Shown: in pieces, positions 8,936 through 24,714 of the stretch | How positions within the stretch are numbered: position 1 is the stretch's first letter | Layout: every line of letters begins with the position of its first letter | NCBI GenBank assembly: GCA_025677835.1 | Contig: JAIXMR010000074.1 | Coordinates: 1 to 64,000, forward strand | Direction of reading: 5' to 3' | Origin: Sporodiniella umbellata | Lineage: Eukaryota > Mucoromycota > Mucoromycetes > Mucorales > Rhizopodaceae | Length of the DNA stretch: 64,000 nucleotides | The notes under the pieces: generated by a model | What the model was told of the DNA's origin: nothing | Databases searched by the model: none | Seen by the model: the letters and a program-made list of their open reading frames with translations, nothing else | Program-made: the position numbers and the translations under genes

Positions 8936-10565
8936 GGCACAAGTCAATTTTAGAATACCTTAGTTCCAATGGGTTCACAGAGTCTTTCAACATGTTAAAA
9001 TCTGAAACACAGAATGAAGATTTTATTGCTGACCCAAAACAAAAGTATGCGGGTCTGTTGGAAAAGAAATGGACTTCAGTCATTCGTTTACAAAAAAAGG
9101 TACCGGCGAAAATAACTAGCAAGTTTCTATTTTTTTTCTGATATGCAACAGATTATGGAGTTGGAAACCAAGGCTTCTCAGCTACAAGAAGAAGTGAACA
9201 ACGCACCTATACGAAAACAGACCAGTGCGGTGGATTGGATACCTCGTCCCCCCGAGAAGCAGAGCATGACAGGTCACCGGAGCCCTGTCACTTGCGTTGT
9301 TTTTCATCCGGTATATCAAGTGCTGGCTTCTTCTTCTGAAGACACAACCATCAAAATATGGGATGCTGAAACAGGAGAGTTTGAACGCACTTTGAAAGGA
9401 CACACAAAAGCTGTACAAAGAATTGCTTTTGATCCAAAAGGAAATTTTTTGGGCAAGTAAAGAAGATATTTTTTCTTATACATCTACTTTTTGTTAACGG
9501 CTCTCTCTTTTGTTAGTGTCTTGCTCTGCAGATCTTACTATCAAAGTCTGGGATGTCAATAATGACTACAAGTGTATCAAGACTTTGTACGGTCATGATC
9601 ATAATATATCGTCTATCGGCTATATGCCTTCGGGAGATATCATCCTATCTTCCTCGCGTGACAAAACCATCAAACTATGGGACGCTGCATCAGGGTAAAC
9701 GAGAACAAGGGTCTCAAACGCTTTTATTGAACAGATAGTCCTATAGTTATTGCACCAAAACACTCTCTGGGCATCTGGACTGGGTCAGGTCAGCTGTGGC
9801 CAGTGAAGACGGTAAATATGTATTGACAGCATCGAATGATCAAGTAAGGAAAACATGTGTATTTTTGGGTTCAAACCGCCTTTCTTATCCTAAAAATAGA
9901 CAGCCAGACTCTGGGATGTTCAAACAGGCGAGCCAAAAATGGAATTCAGAGGCCATGAACATGTATTAGAATACGCTATCTTTGTACCTGTTCACTCTTA
10001 TCCATTTATACAAGAGTTGATTGGAGATGAGGTACATCTATTTTTGGTATCTGCCCTTGGGTATACTCTTATTCATTTTCTTGTAGACTAAAGGACTAAA
10101 AGATCCATTGCCCGGTCAATATGTAATAACAGCCTCAAGAGATAAGACTATCAAGCTTTGGAATACAAATGGCCAGCTTTTGCATACTTTTGTAAGAAAA
10201 AAAAAAAAAAAAAGAAAAATCAGTTGTACCTCTAACCCTATTTTGTCGAAGGTGGGGCATGATAACTGGGTAAGAGGGCTGGTGGTCCATCCCAGCGGAA
10301 AATACTTGCTTAGCAGTTCTGATGATAAGACTATCAAAATCTGGGATCTCAAAACAGGTCGATGCTTCAAGACCATTGAGGCTCATTCACATTTTGTTAC
10401 TTGTATAGCGTAAGTATTCGATGTTTATTGTCAAAAAAAAACACACACACACACACATCTGCTAAAACCCCCCCTTTTTTTTTTTGTAAAAGTTACTGTC
10501 AAACTAATCCTGTGGTTGCTACTGGCAGTGTTGATCAAACGATCAAGCTATGGCAATGCCGATAA
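8787..10565 (+). CDS. lis1: LIS1 / Pac1 / NudF dynein regulator (9 exons, 414 aa)
   Basis: Exons are 8787-8824, 8937-9099, 9152-9452, 9517-9694, 9747-9843, 9900-10031, 10087-10191, 10252-10409 and 10493-10565. The N-terminal LisH motif ([19 protein letters not shown]) is followed by a short coiled coil ([14 protein letters not shown]) and seven WD40 repeats with KIWD/KVWD/KLWD/RLWD ends. The length matches LIS1 (about 410). LIS1 binds the dynein motor domain and drives nuclear migration along hyphae. Most WD repeats are split by introns. Intron 3 (9453-9516) begins GCAAGT rather than GT; with this donor the frame joins as FLVSCSAD, as the WD40 fold requires. Intron 1 contains an AC microsatellite. 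The gene is convergent with transketolase. Confidence 0.95.
8869..8932. repeat. (AC)n microsatellite inside lis1 intron 1
   Basis: An almost uninterrupted AC repeat of about 60 nt ends four bases before the inferred 3' splice site AAAG|GCACAAG. It fills the place where a branch point and pyrimidine tract are normally found. Confidence 0.9.
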
Positions 10566-10633
10566 GACGATACACTTCTGTGTACACATTCACACACATC
10601 TATAACCAGCCCTTCTATTGTTTTCTAATCGCC

Positions 10634-10664
<31 letters not shown>

Positions 10665-10837
10665 TAAGTATTGATTAACTCTATATACAAATATATCTAT
10701 CTATATACGTGTGTCTGATGCATCAAATGAAAAAAAGATCAATCTTACACGCACATGTATACATTATTTTATTCCCCCCTTTCCCCTTTCTCTTTTTTTT
10801 TTTTAATAACAACGATAATAATAATAACAATAATAAC

Positions 10838-10868
<31 letters not shown>

Positions 10869-10995
10869 CGTATATCAATTACACCATTGTTTTCTGTTTA
10901 TCCATTGCACAAGTTTCAGACTTTTGTTATTTGAGGGGTTAAGGAATTTTTTTTTATTATGAAAAAAAAAAGATATTTACACAGAGAGGGAAAAC
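10566..10995. repeat. Convergent spacer with CT and AAT/AAC microsatellites
   Basis: The 430-bp gap between the lis1 and transketolase stops contains a (CT)n run at about 10633-10655 and a 60-nt AAT/AAC trinucleotide run at about 10804-10866. T runs fit the 3' ends of both transcripts. The open frame across it encodes only poly-Asn and is not a gene. Confidence 0.8.
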
Positions 10996-13301
10996 TTAAA
11001 GTTGAGGGTTTACTTCAGGAACGTAACCAAGATTCTTAAAGTGTTGAATGACCTTTTCAGCCTTTTGAACAGCATGATCAGCAGTTAAACCAAAGTGCTT
11101 GTAGAGATCGTCGATTTTACCAGAGGCACCAAAGGTGGTTAAGCCAATGTGGGAGTGAGAGTAACGATCCCAGCCAAAGGTACCAAGGGCCTCGACAGAG
11201 ATGATGGGGATACCGAGAGGGAATACTTCTTTCTTGTAGTCAGAGGATTGCTCGTCAAAGAGTTCTGTACAAGGCATGGAGACGACACGAGAAGGAATGT
11301 TCTTTTCAGTCAACTTTTTGGCAGCTTCGACAACGATAGCAACCTCGGAACCTGTGGCAACAAAGATAACTTGAGGCTTAGGGTCTGATTGAAGAACATA
11401 ACCGCCCTTCAAAACAGCCTCGATAGAAGAACCTTCGAGATGGGGCAAGTTTTGACGAGAGAGGGCAAGAACAGAGGGACGCGTCTTGTTTTGAATGGCG
11501 ACCATGTAAGAACCAGAGACTTCGTTACCGTCAGCAGGACGGAAGGTGAGCATATTGGGAGTAGCACGGCTCAAAGCTAAGGTTTCCACAGGTTGATGGG
11601 TAGGGCCATCTTCACCCAAACCAATCGAGTCATGGGTCATGATATAAAGCGCGCGGCAGTGAGACAAGGCAGACAGACGGGCAGCACCCCAACCGTAGGT
11701 CAAAAAGTTGAGGAAAGTACCGCCAAAGGGAATAATACCACCATACGCACTCAAACCGTTCATGAAAGCAAACATAGCATGTTCACGAACACCAAAGCGG
11801 AAGTAGCGGCCTGAGTAATCTCCCAGTCCAGTGACAGGAGGTTGGAAATCTTTGGCATCCTTCCATCGGGTCAAGTTGGAACCTGTCAAATCTGCAGAAC
11901 CGCCCAAAAGTTCAGGAAGAACACCTGCAATAGCGTTCAAAACGCCTTCAGATAATTTACGGGTGGCCACAGCAGAGTCGGAGGGACTGAAGCGAGGAAG
12001 TGTCTTTTCCCAGCCTTCGGGAAGCTCTTGGCTGAATCGACGGTGAATTTCTTTAGCTTCTTCAGGGTATTCTTGCTTGTACTTTTCAAACAATTCGTTC
12101 CATTTTTGCTCGTACTTGGCTCCTTCTTCGGCGCGCTTATGGTAGAGTTGATAGACCTTTTTAAAAAAAAAAAAGAGTGAGTTTAAAATAAATGTTGGGG
12201 AGACCTTACATCATCATCGACTTGGAAAGTAGCTTCGGGATTGAAACCAAACTTCTTTTTAACTTGTTGGATATCGTCCTCTGTGGAAAAAAAAAAAAAA
12301 TTCAGTAAAAATTACCAACCGATTGTTTGTTTGTTTTTTCATCGTTACCTGTAAGGGGAGCGCCGTGTACCTTTTCTTGGCCTTGGTTCAATGATCCATA
12401 ACCTTTACAAAAGAAAAATGAGCAACACTTGGAATCAAACAAAGGGTTGTTATGCCTTACCAATAGTAGTTCTGACCTTGATCAGGGAGGGCTTGTTGGT
12501 TACCTTTTTAGCTTCCAGAATAGCCTTCTTGAAATCTTCAATGTCAGTATCGCCATTGTCGATTGTCTGTGTATGCCATCCATAGGACTCGAAGCGCTTG
12601 ATAACGTCTTCTGTGAAAGAAACGTCAATATCACCATCAATAGTGATATGGTTATCGTCATAGATAGCAATGAGCTTTCCGAGTTGAAGATGGCCAGCCA
12701 AAGAGCAAGCTTCAGAGGCTACGCCTTCTTGAAGACATCCATCACCAAGAATGGCATAAACATAGTTATCGAAAATGTCATAACCAGGGCGATTGAAGGT
12801 AGCGGCAAAGTGAGCTTCAGCAGCAGCCATGCCAACAGCATTAGAGATACCTTGGCCTAAAGGACCTGTGGTTACTTCAACACCTTCTGTATCGATACGC
12901 TCAGGGTGGCCTGGGGTTCTATTTATAAATAAAAAGTTGAGTTTGTTTTTTTTTTTTTTTTTTTTTCGGGCCACGTAACCCAACGCGTGCATAAACAATG
13001 TTACTTACTTTGAACCCAATTGGCGGAATTGCTTTAAATCTTCCATCGATAAGTTATAGCCCAAAAGGTGAAGCATGATATATTGAAGAGCACAGGCATG
13101 ACCGTTTGAGAGCAAGAAACGATCACGGTTAGTGAAGTAGGGATTTTTGGGGTTTGCATTAAGGAATTCAGTGAATAAAGTATGGGCAATAGGGGCCAGA
13201 CCCATTGGGGCGCCAGGATGACCAGAGTTGGACTTGCGGACAATATCTGCAGCCAAAGTACGGATAGTGTTGATGGACTTTTGGTCGATTTCTGATACCA
13301 T
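10996..13301 (-). CDS. tkl1: Transketolase (5 exons, 678 aa)
   Basis: Exons (minus) are 13301-13009, 12918-12461, 12402-12349, 12280-12210 and 12156-10996. The start [20 protein letters not shown] and a length of 678 aa match yeast Tkl1 (680). Visible family motifs are [11 protein letters not shown], the thiamine-diphosphate GDG segment ([15 protein letters not shown]), the [12 protein letters not shown] catalytic-Glu region, and a C-terminal domain ending [10 protein letters not shown]. It transfers two-carbon units between pentose-phosphate sugars in the cytosol and needs ThDP and Mg2+. TATAAAG on the minus strand at 13392-13386 lies about 85 bp upstream of the ATG. No lesion was seen. Confidence 0.97.
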
Positions 13302-15072
13302 TTTGTAATAAATAGAGTTGAAGCTTTTTATTTCAAAAAAAGAAAAAAAAAAAAAAAAAAAAGAAAAAATATAAACAAGAACGCGCTTTATAGGTTTTTT
13401 TTCTCTTTTTTTTTTTTTTGAACCTAGTTTCAGGCTAAATAAATATGACATCACACGTGCGCGAGAGTCGATAGGAACTGCGAGTGACCTAAAGATGACA
13501 CTTTAAAACCATAGTCTTCCGCTCAACTAACAGAGATACGACTCAAACTATGTATACAGTGCGGCTGGTAAATTTTGGCCGTGTTGTAGGAATAATAGTT
13601 TGAACTTACAACTTTTACAAATACTTTTGAAAAACTAGCTAGTATTTATTGGCCTAAACAAGAGTCAAAGCCTACGTGTTTTTCAGAATGTATTTTTTTT
13701 TTGCTTATCAAGGGTTGTCTATATTCTGCTTTTCAAGTTCTAGTGGACAATACCCAACTCATAAGTTGTTTTCAAACAAACAGTCATACTCAAGTATATT
13801 GGAATAAAAAATGGCTATATATATCAGCAAGAGTGGTCAGTTTTAGCTTACCAAACAGCCAGTTTAGTATACTCTCTAGAGTAGTTTGCAAATTAAAGAA
13901 AAGTTCAAATTTAAACTGGAAATAAACTCTTTTAAAAACAAAAAGAGGTAATATTACTATATATTGCAATTAACAAGTCTGTGCATACAATCTATGCTAC
14001 TAGAAGACAAAAAAATGGATCCACAGAATTGAAAGAAAATTTGGATAGCAACAGGATTTTAGAACAAAACAATAGCTTACATGACTTTTTTTTTTTTAAA
14101 AAAAAAAAAACGCGGTATTGTGGGTCATTTTCTATTTGTTCTAGTATTGGAACTGTTGAGCATCAATTCTCGAAATACAGTGTTTGTAAGAAGGCCACAT
14201 ACATGCTTCGGTATTCAAATTAAATAATAATAAAAACAATAACAATAAAAAATCAGCCCCCCTTTAGTCTTAGCTGATATATTTGTTTTGCAAAGAAGGG
14301 TTAGCTTAATGATTAAGAAATTGAGTTTCGAAACTTTTTGGTTTATCTTTAGTAAGTGAAAGTCAAATGTCTTTCATTTTAAAGGTTGGGTTGAGAATTG
14401 ATGTCCGATTGAACAAACTTTGATACCAGGAAGTGAGAAACTTGTTCTTGAGCTAAAATACTTTGACCATTCTAATTTCAATTTTCTAGTGTAATAGCTG
14501 TTTTGTCGTTTTATTCTTCAAAGCGATAAAGTGAGCTGCTTCTGATAAAGCTATCGGTCTAGGTCTATGTAAACTAAGCGCGCGCTGGACAGTTTAAAGT
14601 GGAACCTGAATCTTTCAGCTCTGTTGTCTTCGTCATTGTTACGATTCTTTTTGCTGGTACTTGCTTCTTGAATATAGTCGAAAACGACAGCGCCGAAACT
14701 GAGAAAGTATAAAGGTAGAAAAATAAAGTAACAATAGACTGTTACCAATAATATGTACTCGGATTTTTTTTTATTTAGATAGATCTTAAAGTTATATACA
14801 AAGAAAAAGCAAAGGGGAAGAGGGTTCCTACAGAAGCAACACACGACAAAACATGAAAGCGGTGTGCGCTTTGAACAAATGGACTGCTTAAATTTTAGAA
14901 GACTGCGAGTATGGCTTAAACCAGCATGTACATATCAATACCAAACACAAAGGAAAATACAATCTATACAAAGACTGTTTGCAATATAATCGGAGATCGT
15001 TTTGTTACAATATTTTTCAGTAAGCGCGTAGATGGATTAATAAACCAGATGCCTTTGCGTGAATTGAGCCTT
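13302..15072. other. 1.8-kb intergenic region
   Basis: Apart from the transketolase promoter (CT/T-rich stretch and TATAAAG near 13386-13392), there are only short unsupported frames, A/T runs at 14090-14110 and a small AAT run at 14223-14250. No tRNA or transposase remnant was recognised. Confidence 0.45.
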
Positions 15073-16602
<1,530 letters not shown>

Positions 16603-16906
16603 CTCTCTTTCTGTTTTCTTTCTTATAAGCAAATAATATTAATGTAAGAGTATCTATTGTCAAAGTCTAAGATGTGGTATAAAAACATAAAGAAAGAGAA
16701 ATCCTTGCAGAAAAAAAAAAAAAAAAGTGACCAACAATACAATTGACCAAGTAGCGGGGTTGCCCTACCAAAAAAAAAAAAAAGTGTTATACTGGGATTC
16801 AAATTGTAGCAAAGCCATTTTCAGGAACCAAATGTATTTGAAATATTTAAACAAAACCAGGTTAACTATCTCTATCATCTCATTTCTTTCGCTGTTTTTT
16901 AAGTAA
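16603..16906. promoter_or_regulatory. Shared divergent promoter (S6K-like kinase / secreted protein)
   Basis: This 304-bp gap separates two divergent genes. It carries TATAAAAA near 16678-16685 and two A tracts (about 16710-16725 and 16770-16783). With so little space, both promoters must lie here. Confidence 0.4.
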
Positions 16907-17541
16907 TTGGTTAATATGTTCAAGTCCTTAGTTTGTATAATTGCTTTTTCTACTTTATTCTCTTTGAATGCTGCTTCCAAACTCAATCGACGTGCTGTCT
17001 ACAACATGATGGACGGCCACAACATAAAGGATCAGTTTCACCCTGCTTCATCTAACCTTTATTCTGCAAAAGACGAGAGTGCATCCGTATATATAGCTTC
17101 GGCAGCCCCTACAAGAGCGGTGATGCGTGTTGGTAACCAGGTAAAGTCAAAACTCCCACTCAATTAAAAGAAAACATATTAAAAGCCTTCAAAAAAAAAA
17201 AAAAAAAAAAAAGGTAATGGAAGTAGAAGAATGGGTTGTTTCTGGATCTCCAGAATTTTATCAAAGTTACAAACCAGAATCTGTAAGCTAAAGCACTTAT
17301 AAAAATGAGACGTATGTTCTTACATCAGTATATATATATATATATGCGTATTTGGATATAGGTGAAGAGAGACCGACAAATGTTTGCTAGTAGGGTTTCT
17401 GATCTCAAGCACTCTATGCGCAACAAAATAGAGTCAAATCATCGCCAGGCTTTGTCCTCAGAAGAAGTTGACTACGGCCAAGTTGTATATGCTACTGCTA
17501 TCCCTCAGGCTTCAGCTTTCGCTTCTTTGTCAAGTTTTTGA
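16907..17541 (+). CDS. Small secreted or ER-lumenal protein, unknown (3 exons, 160 aa)
   Basis: Exons are 16907-17140, 17214-17282 and 17362-17541, with GT-AG introns and phase 0 throughout. The N-terminus is a clear signal peptide (MFKSLVCIIAFSTLFSLNA, with cleavage likely after NAAS); the first Met is at 16907 and a second at 16916 gives the cleaner signal. The mature part is polar, with a conserved-looking core (VMEVEEWVVSGSPEFYQ) and no cysteines after the signal. No TM segment and no recognised family. The intron 1 acceptor follows a run of about 22 A. Confidence 0.65.
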
Positions 17542-18466
17542 GGGGAAAATCAATATATTTATTTCTTGTGTAAAAAGCTATTCCTCTTTTCTTACTACAC
17601 TTTTTTTTAAAAAAAAGAATAAGCCTTTTCGTCTAATAAAGACAACACTGACTCCTTGCATAACTCTCGAGCGCATATCTTTATAATAGACATCAGCCAA
17701 TATTAAAATTAGAAAATTTCAAGCAATAAAGGCTGGGACTGGAATAAAAAAGCTGTTTCAGAGCAACACAGACATTGGTTATCTAAATCTCTCTCTCTCT
17801 TTTTTTTTTTGTTTATTAAACATACATTGTCTTGGGTAGTGTAGTGCTTCGTTTTCTTTTTCTTTTTTTTAAAGAAAAAAAAAAGGTGCACACGTATATG
17901 CTCTTGATGAGCTAGTTTCTTTTTAATTATATTCTACATTTGGCTAAATAATACGGATTGAAATTCTTCAAAAAAAATTGTCAGTGTTGTATTTTATAAA
18001 TTCACGTTCTTTGATAGTATATTCTGAAAGCGGTGATAGATATAATCAGAAGACTTTAGATCTAAACCCACTGAAAAAAAAAAAAAATTGAATCTCTGAA
18101 ACCTAAAAGAATTTGCAGCTGCAATGATTGAGTCTATGAAGAATTGCAGCTTATTTGGTTTGTTTTGTTTTTTGGTTTTTTTAAAGGATCTAGTGTTACA
18201 AGCCGCGAAAACCGTTTTATATAGAGTACATATACAGCTTAAAAAGTAATGTATTATTTGTATTTGCACTCGATATTATACGCTTTGTGCCTTTTATTTA
18301 AAATCTTTACAACAGTAAAAAACTAGGCTTCTCAAAATGGGTTTTGACATCACTAGTTCATTTTGAACTTTCCAAAAACCAAACATTATTGAGTTAAGCT
18401 CTTTGGATTTTTTTTTCGCTTTTTCCTTCTTTTTATCTCACAACCAACTTTATAAAAAAGAAAAAA
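17542..18466. other. 0.9-kb intergenic region
   Basis: AT-rich, with T/A runs (17601-17615, 17801-17810, 18074-18087) and no supported frame or RNA gene. It includes the promoter of the IQGAP gene. Confidence 0.45.
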
Positions 18467-21400
18467 ATGGCAAACAGCACTCCTTTAAACCGACTTTCGA
18501 ATATGGCGGGCAAGAATGGGTTGCTTAACTTACACATACCCACTATCACAGAGGATGCTGAAGACGTTATTGGTAATATACTTTAAAACGTTAGCTTTGT
18601 AACTGTTTTACTAAAAATTAATAAAGGAATGCAAGGTTTTGGCTTTGCAGTTAAATTGCATTTGCATGTCACTAAATATACATGTTTTAGGACGCATTCG
18701 ACTTCAAAAAGATGAAAGAACCAATACTAGTCAATGGATGGACAAACAAAGAACTAATTTACTAGCATACGAATACCTGTGTCATATCGGGGAAGCAAAA
18801 GAGTAAGAATACTAAAGCATATAACAAAATTTTACATATATGTACCTATGTTCTTTATGTGCCTATAGATGGATAGAAGACTGTCTACAAGACGAAATAG
18901 ACCCAATTATAAAGTTAGAAGAGACTATGAGAAACGGAATTGTTTTAGCTAGGCTTGCAAACTGGTTTGCGCCTGGAGCAGCTCGAAAAATTTTTCAGGT
19001 AAAGAGATATAGAGCGCAGTACGTACTGATATGTTTTTTTTTTTTTTTTTTTGAAGGACTCCAAGCTCCAGTTTCGTCATTCAGATAATATCAACTATTT
19101 TTTTGATGCGCTAGATGCTACCAAGCTACCGCAAATCTTTTGGTTTGAACTGACAGATTTATATGAAAAAAAGAACATTCCCAAAGTGATCTATTGTATT
19201 CATGCGCTCAGGTAAACACCGCTCCATAACACCATATGACTAAAAAAAAAAATGCATCTGTACAATAGCCATTTGCTAGCAAGGCGAAATATGGCACCCA
19301 ATATCAAAAATCTGTTGGGACAGCTTCAATTTACGAGTAAAAAAAAAGTCACAAATCTGTACCTAGCTAACTCTTTAAATAGATGAAGAGCTTATGGCAA
19401 CGCAAAGACACTTGGATATGTCAGGAGTTCCCATGCCTAATTTTATGAATGTTGGGTATTCGCTAAATAGAGAACTGAATGAAAGCGGTGAAGAAGGAGA
19501 CGGAAAATTTCTTCAATTGGAAAATATTGGATTTGGTTTGAAAACACCCGAGCTAATTATTGAAGAGGAGGAGGATTCGGATTTAGATTCCTCGAATGAA
19601 ACGGATCCAGAAGGTAAATGCATACGTTTGCATTTTTATATAGCTCGTACGCCTAAAACCTTTTTTCTATATTAAATAGATATCAAAGATTATTGGGAAG
19701 ACGAGAAGAATTTAGATAAGGTTGTGATTTGTCAAAAAATTATACGGGAGTGGATAGCTAGACGAGATAATGAGAGAAAACAAAAGCTGTTTGATTCATA
19801 CGAATTCAATTCACTCATCACCCGCCTCCAAGCTGAAGCTCGAAGGCTAAATTCCCAAAAAGATCTAGTGCGTCTCCACAAAGCCCTAAACTCTTTAGAT
19901 TCAAAGTTTGTTGTGCATTTGCAAACACAGATTCGTGGCTTTGTAAAACGGCAGGAACGTTCTCGCACACGAAATCATTATCAGACAAACATCAAGCAAC
20001 TCGTCAAAGTTCAAAGCTTTATCAAAAACAAGCTTGTAGGAAACGCGTATCGTCGACTAACAACTGAACCAAACCCTTCGTTGAGCACTGTCAAAGGCTT
20101 TATTCATCTTTTGGATGATAGCGATTTAGATTTCGATCGTGAGCTTACACTTGAAGGCCTCCGTCAGGAAGTTATAGAGTACATACGCGAGAGCAACATG
20201 TTAGAATCACATGTATCATCTTTGGATATTCAGATTGCTTTGTTTCTTAAAAATGCAATTACTATTGAAGAAGTATTGAAAAATACAGGCTCATTTAAGA
20301 AGAAAAGAAAGGAAACAGAAAAGATGCTTATGACAGCAGCAGCAAACCAGCAATTAAACCCGTTTTCCTTATCAGGAGTAGATAAAGAAAGCAGACAAAG
20401 ACTGGAGCTTTTTCAACAGCTAATATACGTTTTACAAACAGAGCCACAGTACATAGCAAGGCTACTTTCAATTACAAATAGACGAGATTTAGGACATCAT
20501 TCCAGTCATAAGCTAATCGAGTCTACGGTACTATCTTTATTCGGTTATGCCACTAACGCTCGCGAAGAATATCTGCTAATTAACCTCTGCAAAGTAAGTG
20601 GTTAAATTGCTGAAAAAAAAAACTTTACAACTCATCTGTTCTTATTAAAAAAAAAAAGGAGTGTATTTCGGAGGAGTTACAATACGTGGAAAGCCCACAA
20701 GAGTTTATGCGAGGAAACTATACTTTTATGAAGCTTGTTGTACAGACTAACCGAGGAGCCAAAGAAAGACAGTTTTTCCGTGAGCTTTTTGGCGATCTTA
20801 TCAAGCAAGTGGTCAGTAATGACTTTTTAGACCTCGAATTGGACCTTGTAAGCATTTACCAGAAGTCTATTAATGATGAGGAATCAAGGACAGGCATGCC
20901 ATCTTCCCGCCCACACGCTGTTACTACTCAAGATGTTCTTTCCGATGCGGAGACTATTGATGCATTTGTAAGACACCTAAGAGCTTTGCAGGAAATCACA
21001 GAGAACTTTTTCAACAGGATTACGTCAACCGTTGATACAGTTCCATACGGTATAAGAATAGTCGCTAGAGAGCTTAGAAAGTCTTTGGAAGAAAAGTTCA
21101 AAAATGAGCCAGGCGAGAGTATTGTTAAAATTTTGGGCAACTTCATATATTATAGATATCTCAATCCTGCCATTATGTAAGCTTAATTATGGCTACAGAA
21201 AGGAAACTTATCGTTGTATAGTGCGCCAGAACAGTACGATGTAATCGACGGAATTATAAGTCATATGCAAAGGAAAAATCTAGCAGAGGTACATTCGAAA
21301 AGCAGCGCACTTTACTTAAACTCAAAATTGTGCTTGCATTTTTTTTTTTGTAGATTTCTAAAATGCTTCAGCGTATTGCAAGTGGTTCAACGTTTTCTGA

Positions 21401-22820
21401 GCAAGATACACTTTTGTCAACACTAAACGATTATCTCTCGCACGCTTCAAAGAGGTTTGCGAGTTGGTTTATTACATGTAAGCAGTACTTAAAGAATAGC
21501 TATCTTTTAATAATTATTCCGTGTCTCTTTAGTGACGGAAGTGGAAAAACCTGAAGCCCATTTCAATATGGATTTGTTAACAGACCAAGTTAGAACAATC
21601 AAACCGGTTGTGTATCTTTTGCCTTTGGAACTTTTCCATCTTCACTATACCCTTCAAAACAACTTAGATAACATAGAGCCTGATGGTGTATTAGCTGAAA
21701 TAGTCAGCGATCTTGGCGAGTCTGCGTATTGCGCTGGCGTTGAACTTTCAGATACTTCAATATGTTTATATCTTTCTAGCCCTTACGATGATTTACCCAT
21801 GGACTATGAAGAACAACTTGAGCAGCTTTTAGTCGACTCTAAACGTCTTGCAGTTTATGTCATTAAAATACAAACTGGTTCTACACTTGCTCATATATTT
21901 GAGCAAAATGTTACCGCTGACCATGAGGAAGCATGGGATCAATTCAAAAGGACTGAGTTTTTGGATATAGAAGACAAAACTTCTGCAGCAGCAAAAAGAA
22001 GATTTCTAAAGTTAGGTCAGTCAGAACAGCCGATTGATTTACGAAGGTAAAAAAGTCAAAACCACAACCTAGACTAACTCAATGTTTAGTCTATCTTTCT
22101 ATCAATTAAAAACACTGGCGAACCGTCTAGTAGTCAATTTGGCGCAAGCCAAAAAGCTTTCTGACGAAAACGGCTTTCAAGAGATCGTAACAATGATAGC
22201 ACGCGACATTACAGGAAAAAACACTAGACGCTTGCAAAGAGACAAAGAGATCGCCCGAGCCGTACAGACTCTTGGGCATTTGAAGGAAAAGAGAGACTAC
22301 CTGGTGGATCAAGGTAACCAATACGAAGGATACCTTAACAGCTGTATGAATTCTATGGCAAACAAAAGAGGCAAAAAACAAAAGTTTGTCTTTCCCTTCT
22401 CTCGTCAATACTTCCATATTCGGGGACTGCAGAAACTCGGTTCGGTTCCGAAATTTGGCTCATACAAATATACAGCAAAACAGTTATGCGATCGTAACGT
22501 GCTTTTAGAGGTTATGAACATAGAAAAGAAGCACTACGACCGAATTTCTATTGTTTTATCTATGGATCAAGCTGGTATTATTACTATTGAAGCAAGCTAT
22601 GCGCTCTGGCCAATGTCCTCGGTCCTGGTCGATATGCGGTACGAAGAGCTGTTACAAACTCAGTTTGTAGGCACACAGACAATGGTCGTTCTAGATGGAA
22701 TGGCTAAAGTCAATGTAAATCTTCTCATATATCTTGTCAACAAAAAGTAAGCCAAAAACTCTTTTTTTTTTCTTTTTACGAAAATATGTTTAACCTTTAT
22801 TTTCTAGGTTCTATGCTTGA
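18467..22820 (+). CDS. IQGAP / Rng2-family scaffold protein (13 exons, 1202 aa)
   Basis: Exons are 18467-18572, 18691-18802, 18869-18998, 19057-19211, 19269-19336, 19383-19613, 19680-20593, 20659-21176, 21222-21288, 21354-21477, 21533-22046, 22090-22746 and 22808-22820. The N-terminal calponin-homology domain (about residues 48-195, WIEDCLQDE, NGIVLARLANWFAPG) binds F-actin. IQ motifs follow (e.g. LQTQIRGFVKR), then a RasGAP-related domain with FIYYRYLNPAIIAPE, and a RasGAP C-terminal domain from about residue 960. IQGAP proteins have lost the arginine finger and bind GTPases as effectors rather than activating hydrolysis. They organise the cytokinetic ring and hyphal tip actin. The last exon encodes only four residues (KFYA), ending like other IQGAPs. 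A 172-bp gap to the MAP kinase follows. Confidence 0.93.
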
Positions 22821-22992
22821 TTTATTTAACTAAATATACAAAAGTTTATAAAACTGTATAAAAATAGTAAACTTTTTTTATGTAACGCTTTTGTGTCTGT
22901 ATCAGTTACACGAATAGACCGTGAATGAGCAATATCTTTCCATTTTTTCTTTCTTTTTTTTTTTTCTCTCTTTTACGGCTTACACACCAAAA

Positions 22993-24636
<1,644 letters not shown>

Positions 24637-24714
24637 ACCATAGTGGAAAAAAAAAAAAAAAAACATCCTGTTATTGTATTTTGTTTTAATGTATATATTA
24701 AAAAGAAAGTTAAA

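Noticed and set aside
8688..9122. Frames encoding poly(Cys-Val) or poly(Thr-His)
   Set aside because: They are translations of the AC microsatellite within lis1 intron 1.
10709..10942. Frame encoding poly-Asn
   Set aside because: It is a translation of the AAT/AAC repeat between convergent genes, with no start context or homology.
14281..14345. tRNA-like stretch with GGTTAGCTTAATGATTAAG and TTTCGAAAC
   Set aside because: No acceptor stem or consistent cloverleaf could be drawn and no proper B box was present.
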